Origin: Aureispira sp. CCB-E
GTDB lineage: Bacteria > Bacteroidota > Bacteroidia > Chitinophagales > Saprospiraceae
Reading direction: 5' to 3'
Length of the DNA: 64,000 nucleotides
Assembly: GCF_031326345.1 (NCBI RefSeq)
Contig: NZ_CP133671.1
Coordinates: 5,905,001-5,969,000, forward strand
This document shows positions 27,491-37,532 of this stretch, one piece after another. The notes under the pieces were generated by a model. The model saw only the letters and a list, made by a program, of their open reading frames with translations. It had not been told where the DNA came from and searched no databases. Every line of letters starts with the position of its first letter. Within the stretch, counting starts at the first letter, position 1. A program made the translations under genes and the position numbers.

Positions 27491-29752
27491 ATGAAAAGGA
27501 CATTTATTTTTTCCTTAATTTTATTTTTACTATTTACCCTAAATCAAATTTCTCGTGCATCACATATTGTTGGTGGAGACATAAGTTACGAATGTTTGGG
27601 ACCTAGTCCCACCACAGGAATAATGCAGTATCGCATTACCATGCACGTGTATAGAGATCGTATCAATGGTCGAGCTCCTTTTGATAACCCTGCTTATGTA
27701 GGCATCTATGCTGGACTAAATACTAGTTCTGTAGATACGGTTCTTGCCTTAGGAAACCCTGATACAACGGATATTCCTATTGTATTTTCCAATCCTTGTT
27801 TGATAGTTCCCCCCAACGTGGGAGTAGTAGAAGCCGTTTATCAAGGCATTGTAGAACTACCTTTTAATCCTGACGGGTATACGATATCTTATCAACGCTG
27901 TTGCCGCAATTATACAGTTAGCAATTTAGCTTCCCCAAGAAGTACTGGAGCAACTTATACTATTTCATTAAGTGCCGAAGCTCAACAACAATGCAATAGT
28001 AGTCCAACCTTCAATGAATTTCCTCCTATTGTTATTTGTGCCAATAGGGATTTAGAGTTTGATCATTCAGCAACAGATGTGGATGGAAATACCTTAGTAT
28101 ATGAACTATGCTCTCCCTATAGTGGAGGTGGAAGCTCTAGTTCTGGTGGAAATGGTTTTAACTCCGCCGCCCCCAATCCACCTGCACCACCACCTTATAA
28201 TCCTGTTGTTTTTCATTCTGGCTATTCAGCAACCAACCCAATGAATGCGAATCCCACCCTGCAAATTGATCCCAATACAGGCTTGTTAACAGGCTTTCCA
28301 ACTAGTATTGGGCAATATGTAGTTGGCGTTTGCGTAAAAGAATACGATGCACAAGGCAATTTGCTTAGTCAAACCTTAAGAGATTTTCAATTTAATGTTA
28401 CCATTTGTGATGATCAAGTAGATGCAAAGGTACGTGCGGATTCTGTCAACTTTGCTACCGATCAGTATTATGTTAACTTTTGTGGGGATAGTATTATTAC
28501 CTTTGATAATACGAGTACCATTCAATCTTTTATCAACAGTTATGAATGGCGCATCGACCTAGGAAATGGTACTTTTTTTATAGATAGTATTTTTGAACCA
28601 ACTGTGACCTTTCCTGGCAATGGTACTTATCAAGGTTGGTTGATTGCTAATCCAGGCTCTGTTGGATGTACCGATACCGCTTTATTAACGATTACAATTA
28701 GTTTAGATGTTTTAGCCAATTTTTCGGTCACCTATGATTCTTGTGAAATTGGACTGTCCTATTTTACGAATAAAACGGTTTTCAATCCCAATACTCCTAT
28801 CCAAAGTTATGTCTGGAACTTTGGAGACGGCAACACCTCTTTTAACAAAGACCCTAATCATCAATATGTTTATCCAGATACTGGCGTCCATAATGTTACA
28901 CTAACAGCAACAGACATTGCTGGCTGTGTTTCCAAAAAGACACGCCCCTTCGATTGGACACCTAAACCAATTTTTCCTTTTGAATTGCCGAATGATACTG
29001 CTTGCATTAACTTTTTGGCAGGTAATATTCCCTCTATCTATTATCCAATTTCCGATTACACATTCCGATGGAACTTTGGAGATGGAACAACATCAGACGA
29101 ATTTACCACACAACACAATTATACTCAATCAGGTATTTATTCTAGATCCTTAATAATTACCTCGCCCAAAGGATGTACAGAACAATTTAATAGTACAGTG
29201 GTAGCATTGGATACTCCACGAGCTAATTTTTCCTATCTTCCAACACAACCTACTTCTCTTCATCCCATTGTCGAATTTAAGGACGAATCAGAACTAGCTA
29301 ATCTATGGGAATGGCATTTTGGAAATGGCGTTTCCAAAGTCAGTTCTTTTGAAAGTGATATAACCTATCATTATCCTGACACAGGAAAACATCTTGTTTC
29401 TTTAATTGTAACCCATGTCAATGGCTGTACAGATACCGCTAAAAAGGAGATCGATATTATCCCTGAAGTTACTTATTTCCTTCCCAACGCTTTAACCCCT
29501 AACGATGATGGTAAAAACGATGTTTATAAAGGTAAAGGCTATACTCAATACATAAAAAACTTTGAGATGGGCATCTACAATCGTTGGGGAGAACGCATCT
29601 TTGCTACACAAGACCCCACGGAAGCGTGGAATGGTAGAAAGAATAATATTGGTTCAAAATGCCAAGCTGGTGTGTATGTTGTTATTGTTCGAATCGTTGG
29701 TCCCAGAGGACAACCTCAAGAGATCAAAGGTTATGCGACTATTGTTTATTAA
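27491..29752 (+). CDS. PKD-repeat surface protein with gliding-motility-associated C-terminal domain
   Basis: A 753-residue exported protein. Signal peptide 1-23 (ending ISRASH). Residues ~24-310 form the SHIVGGDISYECLG N-terminal region common to many Bacteroidota surface proteins, with paired cysteines and a Gly/Ser/Pro-rich linker (~215-235). Four PKD-like domains follow, with their aromatic signatures YEWRIDLGNGT (~350), YVWNFGDGNTS (~440), FRWNFGDGTTS (~520) and WEWHFGNGVS (~606). The last ~90 residues are a gliding-motility-associated (type B) T9SS domain: FLPNALTPNDDGKNDVYK, YNRWGERIF and GVYVVIVRI. It is predicted to be exported by T9SS and anchored at the cell surface, for adhesion or gliding. 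It is alone between the flavoprotein and the A/B cluster. Confidence 0.92.
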   Translation: MKRTFIFSLILFLLFTLNQISRASHIVGGDISYECLGPSPTTGIMQYRITMHVYRDRINGRAPFDNPAYVGIYAGLNTSSVDTVLALGNPDTTDIPIVFSNPCLIVPPNVGVVEAVYQGIVELPFNPDGYTISYQRCCRNYTVSNLASPRSTGATYTISLSAEAQQQCNSSPTFNEFPPIVICANRDLEFDHSATDVDGNTLVYELCSPYSGGGSSSSGGNGFNSAAPNPPAPPPYNPVVFHSGYSATNPMNANPTLQIDPNTGLLTGFPTSIGQYVVGVCVKEYDAQGNLLSQTLRDFQFNVTICDDQVDAKVRADSVNFATDQYYVNFCGDSIITFDNTSTIQSFINSYEWRIDLGNGTFFIDSIFEPTVTFPGNGTYQGWLIANPGSVGCTDTALLTITISLDVLANFSVTYDSCEIGLSYFTNKTVFNPNTPIQSYVWNFGDGNTSFNKDPNHQYVYPDTGVHNVTLTATDIAGCVSKKTRPFDWTPKPIFPFELPNDTACINFLAGNIPSIYYPISDYTFRWNFGDGTTSDEFTTQHNYTQSGIYSRSLIITSPKGCTEQFNSTVVALDTPRANFSYLPTQPTSLHPIVEFKDESELANLWEWHFGNGVSKVSSFESDITYHYPDTGKHLVSLIVTHVNGCTDTAKKEIDIIPEVTYFLPNALTPNDDGKNDVYKGKGYTQYIKNFEMGIYNRWGERIFATQDPTEAWNGRKNNIGSKCQAGVYVVIVRIVGPRGQPQEIKGYATIVY

Positions 29753-29796
29753 TGCACTCCTAGGTATACTACCTGTTAGCCAAAGCATTTCATATT

Positions 29797-29847
29797 ACTT
29801 TGTGGATTTTGTAATTTTAACTTCAGAATCCACAAAGTGTTTATTTT
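29797..29847 (+). terminator. Intrinsic terminator of the PKD protein gene
   Basis: ACTTTGTGGATT (29797-29808) pairs with AATCCACAAAGT (29827-29838), followed by GTTTATTTT. It separates this gene from the converging A/B cluster. Confidence 0.7.
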
Positions 29848-29899
29848 GAGTCAGATTATTCACAGTTAACTAGTTCTTCTTTAGCAACTCTATCTACTT

Positions 29900-31234
29900 T
29901 TACGGTCGTAAAATCACTACTTGCTCTATAGTCGAGCTTGCCGCTATGCTAATACTCGTACTAGCTGGGTTCGGGTAGATTAAAACGTCTTCTTTGCTTT
30001 CTATCCTTGCTATACTCGTCAAGGTATCGCAGGCGGAGCCTGATAATTTGGGCGTTCTGTAGTGGGGCATATTGGGTAGGAAGTGCCCTTGCACAAAGAA
30101 TACATCTAAGCCTCTTTGAACGACATTACAACCTATCCCTCCCACATCTGGATCATTGATGATATGCATATAAGGCGTATTGTCTATATGACTGTAGATT
30201 TTGCCATCGGGTGCAGTTTGTATATATCCAAATTGTGTAGGGTTCACTCCATACATATAGTTATCAAAGATAGCTACCGTATCTTTTGAAGCAGCTATAT
30301 TGGATGCCCATAAATCAAATTGATATAGATAAATCCAAGAAGATACATATAAGTAACGATTATTGGGAGATACTGCTACACCTGATGAAATGAAGCTAAA
30401 TGCAATATTATCAATAGAATCTATGACAGGGATATGCAAATAGTTGGAAAAATAACCTGAACAACGATCAAAATCGTAAATATCTAAATCATGCTTATAA
30501 TCATATCGAATGTATTGATTTCCTTGATGACTAAAAGTAGCTTGACCTGCACCTTCACTACCTAGATTTTTAGTTACTCCTAAATATTGTCTATGATGAT
30601 AAGTAATGGTATTTCCTGCAATCAAAAATATATGATAGCCATTACTCAAACTCATGGGTTGGATTAGCCACCAATCTCTATCATTACCATGTTTAACTAC
30701 TTCCAATTGCCCACTACAAATCGAATCATTTTCTAGTAAAATTTGATTCTTTGTTTCCACCTTCCCTAATCCTCCATTGGCATTCATATCAACTAGGGTA
30801 TAATACAGCTTTTCTGCAAATCCTGCTAAAGCACTTGTATTACTAGTAGCTTGATGAAAAATATAGTATTTATTACTTTGCATAGGATGAGGTATAGCAA
30901 TCATACCTTCATTAATAGGGTAACCAATATTTCTAAAGTTATCCGCTACCTACCCAGGATTGAGACTATCCCCATTTTGCATTAATTGATGTTGGGCATT
31001 GTGTATTTTTATTCCATTAGAATAGAAAATTAAATTGCCTAGACTATCAGATACAGAAATAGCTGCTCTATCTATTTCCATAGAACGAGAAACGCTGTCT
31101 ATCAACAGAGGATTATCAAAAATAATGTGAGTTGACTTTGTTCCACCGCCACCAACTAGCCAATTCTTATCATATTGTTGGACATAAGAATTAAAGCAAA
31201 CTATACAACCAAAGAGTATAAAAACGTACTTCAT
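29900..31234 (-). pseudogene. A4: decayed copy of the 495-residue T9SS protein
   Basis: The start (MKYVFILFGCIVCFNSYVQQ) and body match A1-A3. After SLNPG there is a TAG (30950-30952) where A2 and A3 have a CAA/CAG-type glutamine codon (SLNPGQVADNF, SLNPGQIADNF); the frame then continues unchanged as VADNFRNIGYPINEG to the end. A second lesion removes about 48 codons of the sorting domain: SSTIEQVV is joined directly to ILRP, where other copies have YDALGREVL through TEKVVVLRP. The deletion joins two similar short sequences (TAAAaccAC and TAAATCAC), so it looks like a short-homology event. With an early stop and no sorting domain the gene is not expected to make a T9SS cargo. Confidence 0.85.
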
Positions 31235-31249
31235 TATTATAAAATTAAA

Positions 31250-31279
31250 AAGCCCAAAAAGAATATCCTCTTTGGGCTT
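31250..31279 (-). terminator. Hairpin between B''' and A4
   Basis: Minus strand AAGCCCAAAGAG pairs with CTTTTTGGGCTT with a small internal mismatch, followed by TTTTTAATTTT. It ends 15 bases before the A4 start codon. The same position holds a hairpin in all four copies. Confidence 0.65.
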
Positions 31280-31291
31280 GATTTATTAAAA

Positions 31292-31798
31292 TTATTTTAC
31301 CACTACAAAAGACTTTGTAATCTTGTAAGCACCACTTTGTAAACGAATGTTATAAATACCATCCAATAATAAACTTAGATCTATCTCTATTGTATTGATA
31401 TCTTCGTTAATAAAAATAGTTTTTACTCTCTGTCCTAAAGCATTATAGACTTCTATTTGTATCTCATCTTCTAGAACTAGATTACTTTCTAAGGTAATGG
31501 TATTGTTTGTTGGATTGGGATATAAGATTAAATCTCATACTTCTGTTTCGCTCTCAGCAGTATTATTATCCTTCTCAGTATTTCTATTTTCTTCTCCATT
31601 CGATCTTCCATTATTGCTAATACAATTAAAATTCAATAAATCGGTATCCTCAACCATAGAGAGCATCCCTCTAGCTTGATGTACAGCTGCACCTCCTTCT
31701 TGCGAACAATGTGCAGCTATTTGTCGTAAAGAAACCAATTCACTACTATTAAATTCTAAGATTCCTTTTGCCAGTGTGTTTAGATATATGTCATTCAC
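31292..31798 (-). pseudogene. B''': 5'-truncated tail of B with a nonsense codon
   Basis: About 168 codons homologous to the last ~165 residues of B (VNDIYLNTLAKGILEF ... HQARGMLSMVED ... T9SS domain ... SFVVVK). It has no ATG start: the first possible codon is the GTG that encodes Val inside B. At 31535-31537 a TGA replaces the TGG (Trp) of EVWDLILYPNP, cutting off the T9SS sorting domain; reading on in the same frame restores the whole domain to the TAA at 31292-31294. It lies five codons downstream of the A3 stop and in the same frame. Confidence 0.85.
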
Positions 31799-31810
31799 TT
31801 CTTGTTCCTT

Positions 31811-33298
31811 TTACGGTCGTAAAACCACCACCTTCTCGGTCAATAATCGACCATTCTCCAAACCGACCGAAACAACATACGTTCCATTGCTCAACTCCTT
31901 TATATCCAAGACTACCTCCGATTCTTTCCCTACCAAAGAACACAATACCTCCCGACCCAAAGCATCATAAATCACTACTTGCTCTATAGTCGAGCTTGCC
32001 GCTATGCTAATACTCGTACTTGCTGGGTTTGGGTAGATTAAAACGTCTTCTTTGCTTTCTATCGTTGCTAGACTCGTCAAGGTATCACAGGCAGAGCCTG
32101 ATAATATTGGGGTTCTGTAGTGGGGCATATTGGGCAGGAAATGCCCATGTACAAAAAACACATCTAAACCTCGCTGTACGACATTACAGCTTATACCTCT
32201 AACATCTGGATTATCAATAATGTGCATATAAGGTGTATTATTTACATGGCTATAAATCTTCCCATCAGGAGCCGATTGTATATAACCAAATAACACAGGA
32301 TGTACCCCATACATATAGTTATCAAAGATAGCTACCGTATCTTTTGAAGCAGCTATATTCGATGCCCATAAATCAAATTGATATAGATAAATCCAAGATG
32401 ATACATATAAGTAACGATCATTGGGAGAAGCAGCTACACCCGTTGAAACAGCACTAAATGCTAAATTATCTACAGAATCAACAATAGGTATGTGCAAATA
32501 GTTAGAAAAATACCCCGAGCATCTATCAAAATCATAAATATCTAAATCACTCCTATGATCATACCTAAAATATTGATTCCCTTGGTGATTAAAAGTAGCT
32601 TGTCCTGCCATTTCATTTCCCCAAAGTTTAACGTTTCCTAAATATTGTTTGTGATGGTAAGAAATCGTATTTCCTGCAATTAAAAAAACATGATAACCAT
32701 TGCTAAAACCCATGGGTTGTATCAACCACCAATCTCGACCATTTCCATGCTTTACCACTTCCAATTGTCCTGGACAGATTGAGTCATTTTCTAATAAAAC
32801 TTGATTCTTTGTTTCGACTCTTCCTAAACCTCCATTGGCATTCATATCCACTAGAGTATAGTATAGTTTATCTGCAAAGCCTGCTAGAGCACTTGCATTT
32901 GTGCTAGCTTGATGAAAAGCGTAATATTTGTTGGTCTGAACAGGATGTGGAATTGCAATCATTCCTTCATTAATAGGATAACCAGACTGTCTAAAATTAT
33001 CTGCTATTTGCCCTGGATTTAAACTATCTCCATTTTGCATCAACTGATATTGTGCATTGTGTATTTTTATTCCATTAGAGTAAAAAATTAAATTCCCTAA
33101 GCTATCAGATACAGAAATAGCTGCTCTGTCTATTTCCATAGAGCGAAAAATACTGTCTACAACAAGGTTATTGTTAAATGTAATTTGGGTTGATTTTGTA
33201 GTATACTGTCCTGCTCCAACTAGCCAATTATTATCATGTTGCTGTGCAAAAGAATTAAAATAAACTATAGAACCGAAAAGTATAAAGATGTATCTCAT
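31811..33298 (-). CDS. A3: T9SS-secreted propeller-like protein
   Basis: A 495-residue exported protein, intact. Signal peptide 1-18 (ending NSFAQQ). Residues ~20-415 contain repeating beta segments: NNWLVGAGQ, ISVSDSLGNLIFYSNG, YYAFHQAS, LYYTLVDMNANGG, IYDFDRCSGYFSNY, YLYVSSWIYLYQFD, GYIQSAPDGKIYSH and FLPNMPHYR. These match the N-terminal beta-propeller region of many Bacteroidota gliding-associated proteins. Residues ~422-495 are a T9SS type A sorting domain (VLIYPNPASTSISIAAS ... LSNGTYVVSVG ... KVVVLRP). The DNA of its sorting domain is identical to that of A1 over about 80 bases (31837-31918 against 37561-37642), pointing to conversion. Function unknown; likely surface-exposed. Confidence 0.9.
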   Translation of the reverse strand: MRYIFILFGSIVYFNSFAQQHDNNWLVGAGQYTTKSTQITFNNNLVVDSIFRSMEIDRAAISVSDSLGNLIFYSNGIKIHNAQYQLMQNGDSLNPGQIADNFRQSGYPINEGMIAIPHPVQTNKYYAFHQASTNASALAGFADKLYYTLVDMNANGGLGRVETKNQVLLENDSICPGQLEVVKHGNGRDWWLIQPMGFSNGYHVFLIAGNTISYHHKQYLGNVKLWGNEMAGQATFNHQGNQYFRYDHRSDLDIYDFDRCSGYFSNYLHIPIVDSVDNLAFSAVSTGVAASPNDRYLYVSSWIYLYQFDLWASNIAASKDTVAIFDNYMYGVHPVLFGYIQSAPDGKIYSHVNNTPYMHIIDNPDVRGISCNVVQRGLDVFFVHGHFLPNMPHYRTPILSGSACDTLTSLATIESKEDVLIYPNPASTSISIAASSTIEQVVIYDALGREVLCSLVGKESEVVLDIKELSNGTYVVSVGLENGRLLTEKVVVLRP

Positions 33299-33313
33299 TG
33301 TTATTAAATTAAA

Positions 33314-33343
33314 AAGCCCAAAGAGATAATTCTCTTTGGGCTT
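33314..33343 (-). terminator. Hairpin between B'' and A3
   Basis: AAGCCCAAAGAGA (33314-33326) pairs perfectly with TCTCTTTGGGCTT (33331-33343) around a four-base loop, with a TTTTTAATTT tail on the minus strand. It lies between the B'' stop (33356) and the A3 start (33298), leaving only 15 bases before the ATG. Confidence 0.75.
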
Positions 33344-33355
33344 GATTCGTTAAGA

Positions 33356-33850
33356 TTATTTTATCAATACAAAAGATTTTGTAATCTTGTAAGCGCCACT
33401 TTGTAGGCGAATATTATAAATACCATCCAATAGTGAACTAACATTTAGGTCTATTGTGTTAGTATTTTCATTGATAGAAATAGCTTTCACTTTCTGACCT
33501 AAAGCATTGTAAACTTCAATTTGTATCTCATCTTCTAGAACTAAGTTACTTTCTAAAGTTATTATACTATTTGTGGGATTTGGATATAAGATTATATCCC
33601 ATCTTTTTGCATTAGCAGTTTCCTCTGATTTATTTTCTTCTTCTGTTATAGAAGAACGACTATTATTAGCAACACAATCAAAATTCAATAGCTTCACATC
33701 TTCTACCATAGACAACATGCCTCTTGCTTGATGTACGGCTGCACCTCCTTCTTGTGGGCAGTGTGCTGCTATTTGTCTTAAAGAAATCAGTTCACTGTTA
33801 CTGAATTCTAAGATTCCTTTTGCCAATGTGTTTAAGTAAATATCATTCAC
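33356..33850 (-). pseudogene. B'': 5'-truncated tail of B (frame intact)
   Basis: A 164-codon copy of the end of B: VNDIYLNTLAKGILEFSNSE, AHCPQEGGAAVHQARGMLSM, then a complete T9SS type A domain (IILYPNPTNSIITLESNLVL... KSFVLIK). The frame is open, but the only available start is the internal GTG at 33850 and there is no signal peptide, so it could not be exported by itself. It is in frame with the A2 stop codon (TAA at 33865-33863) four codons upstream. It could be translated by coupling, by stop-codon read-through as an A2 extension, or not at all. I call it a truncated gene copy rather than a working gene. Confidence 0.75.
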
Positions 33851-33862
33851 TTCTTGTTCCTT

Positions 33863-35350
33863 TTACGGTCGTAAAACCACCACCTTCTCGGTTAATAATT
33901 GACCATTCTCCAAACCAACCGAAACAACATACGTTCCATTGCTCAACCCCTTTATATCCAAGACTACCTCCGATTCTTTTCCTACCAAAGAACACAATAC
34001 CTCCCGACCCAAAGCATCATAAACCACTACTTGCTCTATAGTGGAGCTTGCCGCTATGCTAATACTCGTACTTGCTGGGTTTGGGTAGATTAAAACGTCT
34101 TCTTTGCTTTCTATCGTTGCTACACTCGTCAAGGTGTCACAGGCGGAGCCTGATAAAGCAGGCATACGATAATGTGGCATGTTGGGCAGGAAATGCCCAT
34201 GTACAAAAAACACATCTAAACCTCGCTGTACGACATTACAGCTTATACCTCCAACATCTGGATTATCAATAATGTGCATATAAGGTGTATTATTTACATG
34301 GCTATAAATCTTCCCATCAGGAGCCGATTGTATATAACCAAATAACACAGGGTGTACCCCATACATATAGTTATCAAAAATAGCAACAGTATCCTTTGAT
34401 GCAGCTATATTAGATACCCATAAATCAAATTGATACATGTAAATCCAAGAAGAAACATATAAATATCTGTCGTTTGAAGAGACTGCTACACCTGTTGAAA
34501 TAGCACTAAACAATAAATTATCAACCGAATCTATAATAGGTATATGCAAATAATTGGACAAATAACCTGAACACCTGTCAAAATCGTAAATGTCTAAATC
34601 GTTCTTATCATCATACCTGAAATATTGGTCTCCTTGATGATTAAAAGTCGCTTGCCCTGCCATTTCATTTCCCCAAAGCTTAACATTTCCTAAATATTGT
34701 TTGTGATGATAAGAAATAGTATTTTCTGCAATTAAGAAAATATGATAGCCATTATTGAAACCCATGGGTTGTATCAACCACCAATCTCTACCGTTACCAT
34801 GCTTTACTACTTCCAATTGACCTGGACAGATTGAGTCATTTTCCAGCAAAATTTGATTCTTTGTTTCCACTTTTCCTAAACCTCCATTGGCATTCATATC
34901 CACTAGGGTGTAATACAACTTTTCTGCAAAACCTGCTAGAGCACTTGTGTTACTAGTAGCTTGATGAAAAATATAGTATTTGTTGGCTTGAACAGGATGA
35001 GGGATAGCTATTATTCCTTCATTAATAGGATAGCCAAATTGTCTAAAATTATCTGCAACTTGACCAGGATTGAGACTATCTCCATTTTGCATCAATTGAT
35101 ATTGTGCATTGTGTATTTTTATTCCATTAGAATAGAAAATTAAATTGCCTAGACTATCAGATACAGAAATAGCTGCTCTATCTATTTCCATAGAACGAGA
35201 AACGCTGTCTATCAACAGAGGATTATCAAAAATAATTTGTGTTGACTTTGTTGCAAACTGTCCTGATCCAACTAGCCAATTGTTATCATATAGCTGCGCA
35301 GAGCCATTGAAAGAATAAATAAAACTAAAGAGTATAAAAAAGTATCTCAT
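33863..35350 (-). CDS. A2: T9SS-secreted propeller-like protein
   Basis: A 495-residue intact paralog of A3 and A1: signal peptide 1-18 (ending FNGSAQ), propeller-like region (~20-415) with DRAAISVSDSLGNLIFYSNG and LYYTLVDMNANGGLGKVETK, and a T9SS type A domain (~422-495) ending KVVVLRP. Its first ~150 codons share 131 bases of identical DNA with A4 (35106-35236 against 30996-31126), while its third quarter is closest to A3 (the HVNNTPYMHIIDNPDV and CNVVQRGLDVFFVHGH region). This mosaic pattern argues for exchange among copies. A hairpin sits just before its ATG, leaving no room for a normal promoter, so it is probably transcribed from upstream. Confidence 0.9.
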   Translation of the reverse strand: MRYFFILFSFIYSFNGSAQLYDNNWLVGSGQFATKSTQIIFDNPLLIDSVSRSMEIDRAAISVSDSLGNLIFYSNGIKIHNAQYQLMQNGDSLNPGQVADNFRQFGYPINEGIIAIPHPVQANKYYIFHQATSNTSALAGFAEKLYYTLVDMNANGGLGKVETKNQILLENDSICPGQLEVVKHGNGRDWWLIQPMGFNNGYHIFLIAENTISYHHKQYLGNVKLWGNEMAGQATFNHQGDQYFRYDDKNDLDIYDFDRCSGYLSNYLHIPIIDSVDNLLFSAISTGVAVSSNDRYLYVSSWIYMYQFDLWVSNIAASKDTVAIFDNYMYGVHPVLFGYIQSAPDGKIYSHVNNTPYMHIIDNPDVGGISCNVVQRGLDVFFVHGHFLPNMPHYRMPALSGSACDTLTSVATIESKEDVLIYPNPASTSISIAASSTIEQVVVYDALGREVLCSLVGKESEVVLDIKGLSNGTYVVSVGLENGQLLTEKVVVLRP

Positions 35351-35369
35351 TATTATAAAAGTTAAAAAA

Positions 35370-35394
35370 CCTAAAGAAAAATAATCTCTTTAGG
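35370..35394 (-). terminator. Hairpin between B' and A2
   Basis: CCTAAAGA (35370-35377) pairs with TCTTTAGG (35387-35394), followed on the minus strand by TTTTTTAACTTTT. The stem sequence differs from the A3 and A4 hairpins but keeps the pairing and position. Confidence 0.7.
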
Positions 35395-35412
35395 CTCAAT
35401 ATATTATTTTTA

Positions 35413-37527
35413 TTATTTAACTACTACAAAGGATTTCGTTACCTTATAAATACCACTCTGCAAACGTATATTATAAATCCCATCTAAGAATGAATTAACG
35501 TTAATATCTATGGTATTAATATCTTCATTGATGGACATTTCTTTTACTTTCTGCCCTAAAGCATTGTAGATTTCTATTTGAATTTCATCTTTTAGAACTA
35601 GATTACTTTCTAGAGTGATTACATTGCTTGTTGGGTTTGGGTATAAGATTAAATCCCATACTTCTGCATTAGCAGTTTCATCTGATGTATCCTCTATAGA
35701 AGAACGTCCATTATTAGGAGTACAATCAAAATTCAATAAGTTAACATCTTCTACCATAGAGAGCATTCCTCTTGCTTGATGAACGGCTGCACCACCTTCT
35801 TGAGGACAATGAGCTGCTATTTGTCGCAAAGCCACAAGCTCACTAGCATTAAATTCTAAGATGCCTTTTGCTAGTGTATTTAGGTAAAAATCATTCACTT
35901 CTTTTTCTAAGACTTCATGTAGAACTGTTGTGTTAAAAGAGTTGTTATTTGCACAAATAGGTGTTAAGATTACTTGTCGTTGTGTCTCTATATTATCTAA
36001 CAAAATTTGTTGTTGCTGCATAGCTCTACTTAAACTATTAGCTACAGAATTTCTAGCTATAGCTGTCAAAGTATTAAAATTATCAGCTAAAATAGAATCT
36101 AAATGATGCAAAGAATCTAAATAAATCAAACAAGTATTTTTACAACTATCCAATAACACAGAATTCAATGTACTCACCATAAATGCTTGTTCACATTGTG
36201 TGGCAATATTATCAAAATGCCCAATACAGGTATTCTGATGACTAGCTACAAAATTTTGAATGTGAGGATTTTGACTGTTATTTACTAAACTAGGATTATT
36301 CACTAACTTTCTAAACAAAGCTCTTTTTGCATTGTACTTGGTTACTAAAGGAATATTTCCTGAGTTATTTCTTGCTAAAGCATTATCTAGTCCTGTAACC
36401 CTAGGGTTATTTGTGCTGTTATTTCTACTATTTGTTGTATTAGACTGAGCAGAAGAACGAGAGTTTCCACAGAAGTTAAAAGGTTCTACACAATCAAAGT
36501 TTGGTGAATTAGGTTGGTCTATAAACCATCCACCCAATCCATTATAGTTATGAGGTCTAAAATCAGGATTAGGGTTAGAATTAATGTCAAACCTTGAAAG
36601 TTGTTGTATTGGTACACTTCCTTGGTGAAAGGCATCCAAATTAGCAGCATGCGTCCAAGTATTTCCAGTGTACTGTTGTACATCAATAATAGCGCCACCA
36701 TCCAACAACAATCCAGTATTATGTCGATCAAAGCCATTGCCTCTAAAAGTAACCGTATTATTAAAGCCTTCAAAAAAGACCCCAACATTCGTTAGAGTGA
36801 CATTATTACATTGATAAGTACTAACGCCACCTAGCGCACCACCAGCAGCCACAATACCATAAGTATTGGTTGCGCCTAAGGTTTGCCCATCCCCACTAAT
36901 CGTATTACATTCAATCTGTAATCGACTATTCATGCTTGATATTCCTGCTCGTTCTGGGCTATTGCCCTCCATCGTAATCCGATTACTTTGAATAAGCCCC
37001 GAAAATTTAGGATCATTGCTGTTTTCATGGTTAAGAACAGCAATACCATTTTCTGCTTGATTTGCCTTTAAGTTATTGTTCGAAATCACTAAAGACGAAG
37101 CATCTCCCGTTGGGTTATCATTTATCAAGATGCAAGCCCCCTCCCCTGGTACTGTATTCATCTCAATCGTATTGTTATCAATCCAAATATCACTCGGAAT
37201 ACGAGGATCAAAGGCAGCAACTCCCAAACGTTCCATATCGGAGAACGTATTGTTTTGAACGTGTACAATTGTATTAAACAGTCGCATAGAACGAACCCCC
37301 ATGTCTTCTATATTGGTCATTTGATTGCGATAAATACGCATTCCAGAACTGATCCCTGAAATGCCAATAAAACAATTTTCAAAAGAGCAATCCTCTATCT
37401 TTGTTTCCTTAAAATCGATTAATAAAGGCGATTGCACATGCACCCCACAGCCTTGATAAGCTAAATTAGTTGGATAAAGTGCCGTTTGGGTCATTGTATT
37501 AAAATTACAAGAATTTGTTGAGAAATT
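35413..37527 (-). pseudogene. B': 5'-truncated copy of B (last ~704 codons)
   Basis: This region is homologous to B from about residue 2408 to the end: the beta-helix part starting NFSTNSCNFNTMTQTALYPT, then the Ser/Asn-rich linker, the QTCIG/HFDN cysteine region, and a complete T9SS domain ending KSFVVVK. The first ~280 codons are almost identical to B at both DNA and protein level; later parts diverge (for example TLTNVGVFFEG against TNTYTGVFFEG). There is no start codon or signal peptide at the homology boundary; the frame extends into the A1 gene only with a GTG in a different frame. It follows the A1 stop by five bases. It could be a silent donor copy or a non-functional remnant. Confidence 0.8.
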
Positions 37528-37532
37528 CTTTT

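Noticed and set aside
30950-31234. A separate 94-residue gene and a separate 334-residue gene (29900-30904) instead of one A4 pseudogene
   Set aside because: Both are in the same frame, and joined through a single TAG they align end to end with the intact A genes.
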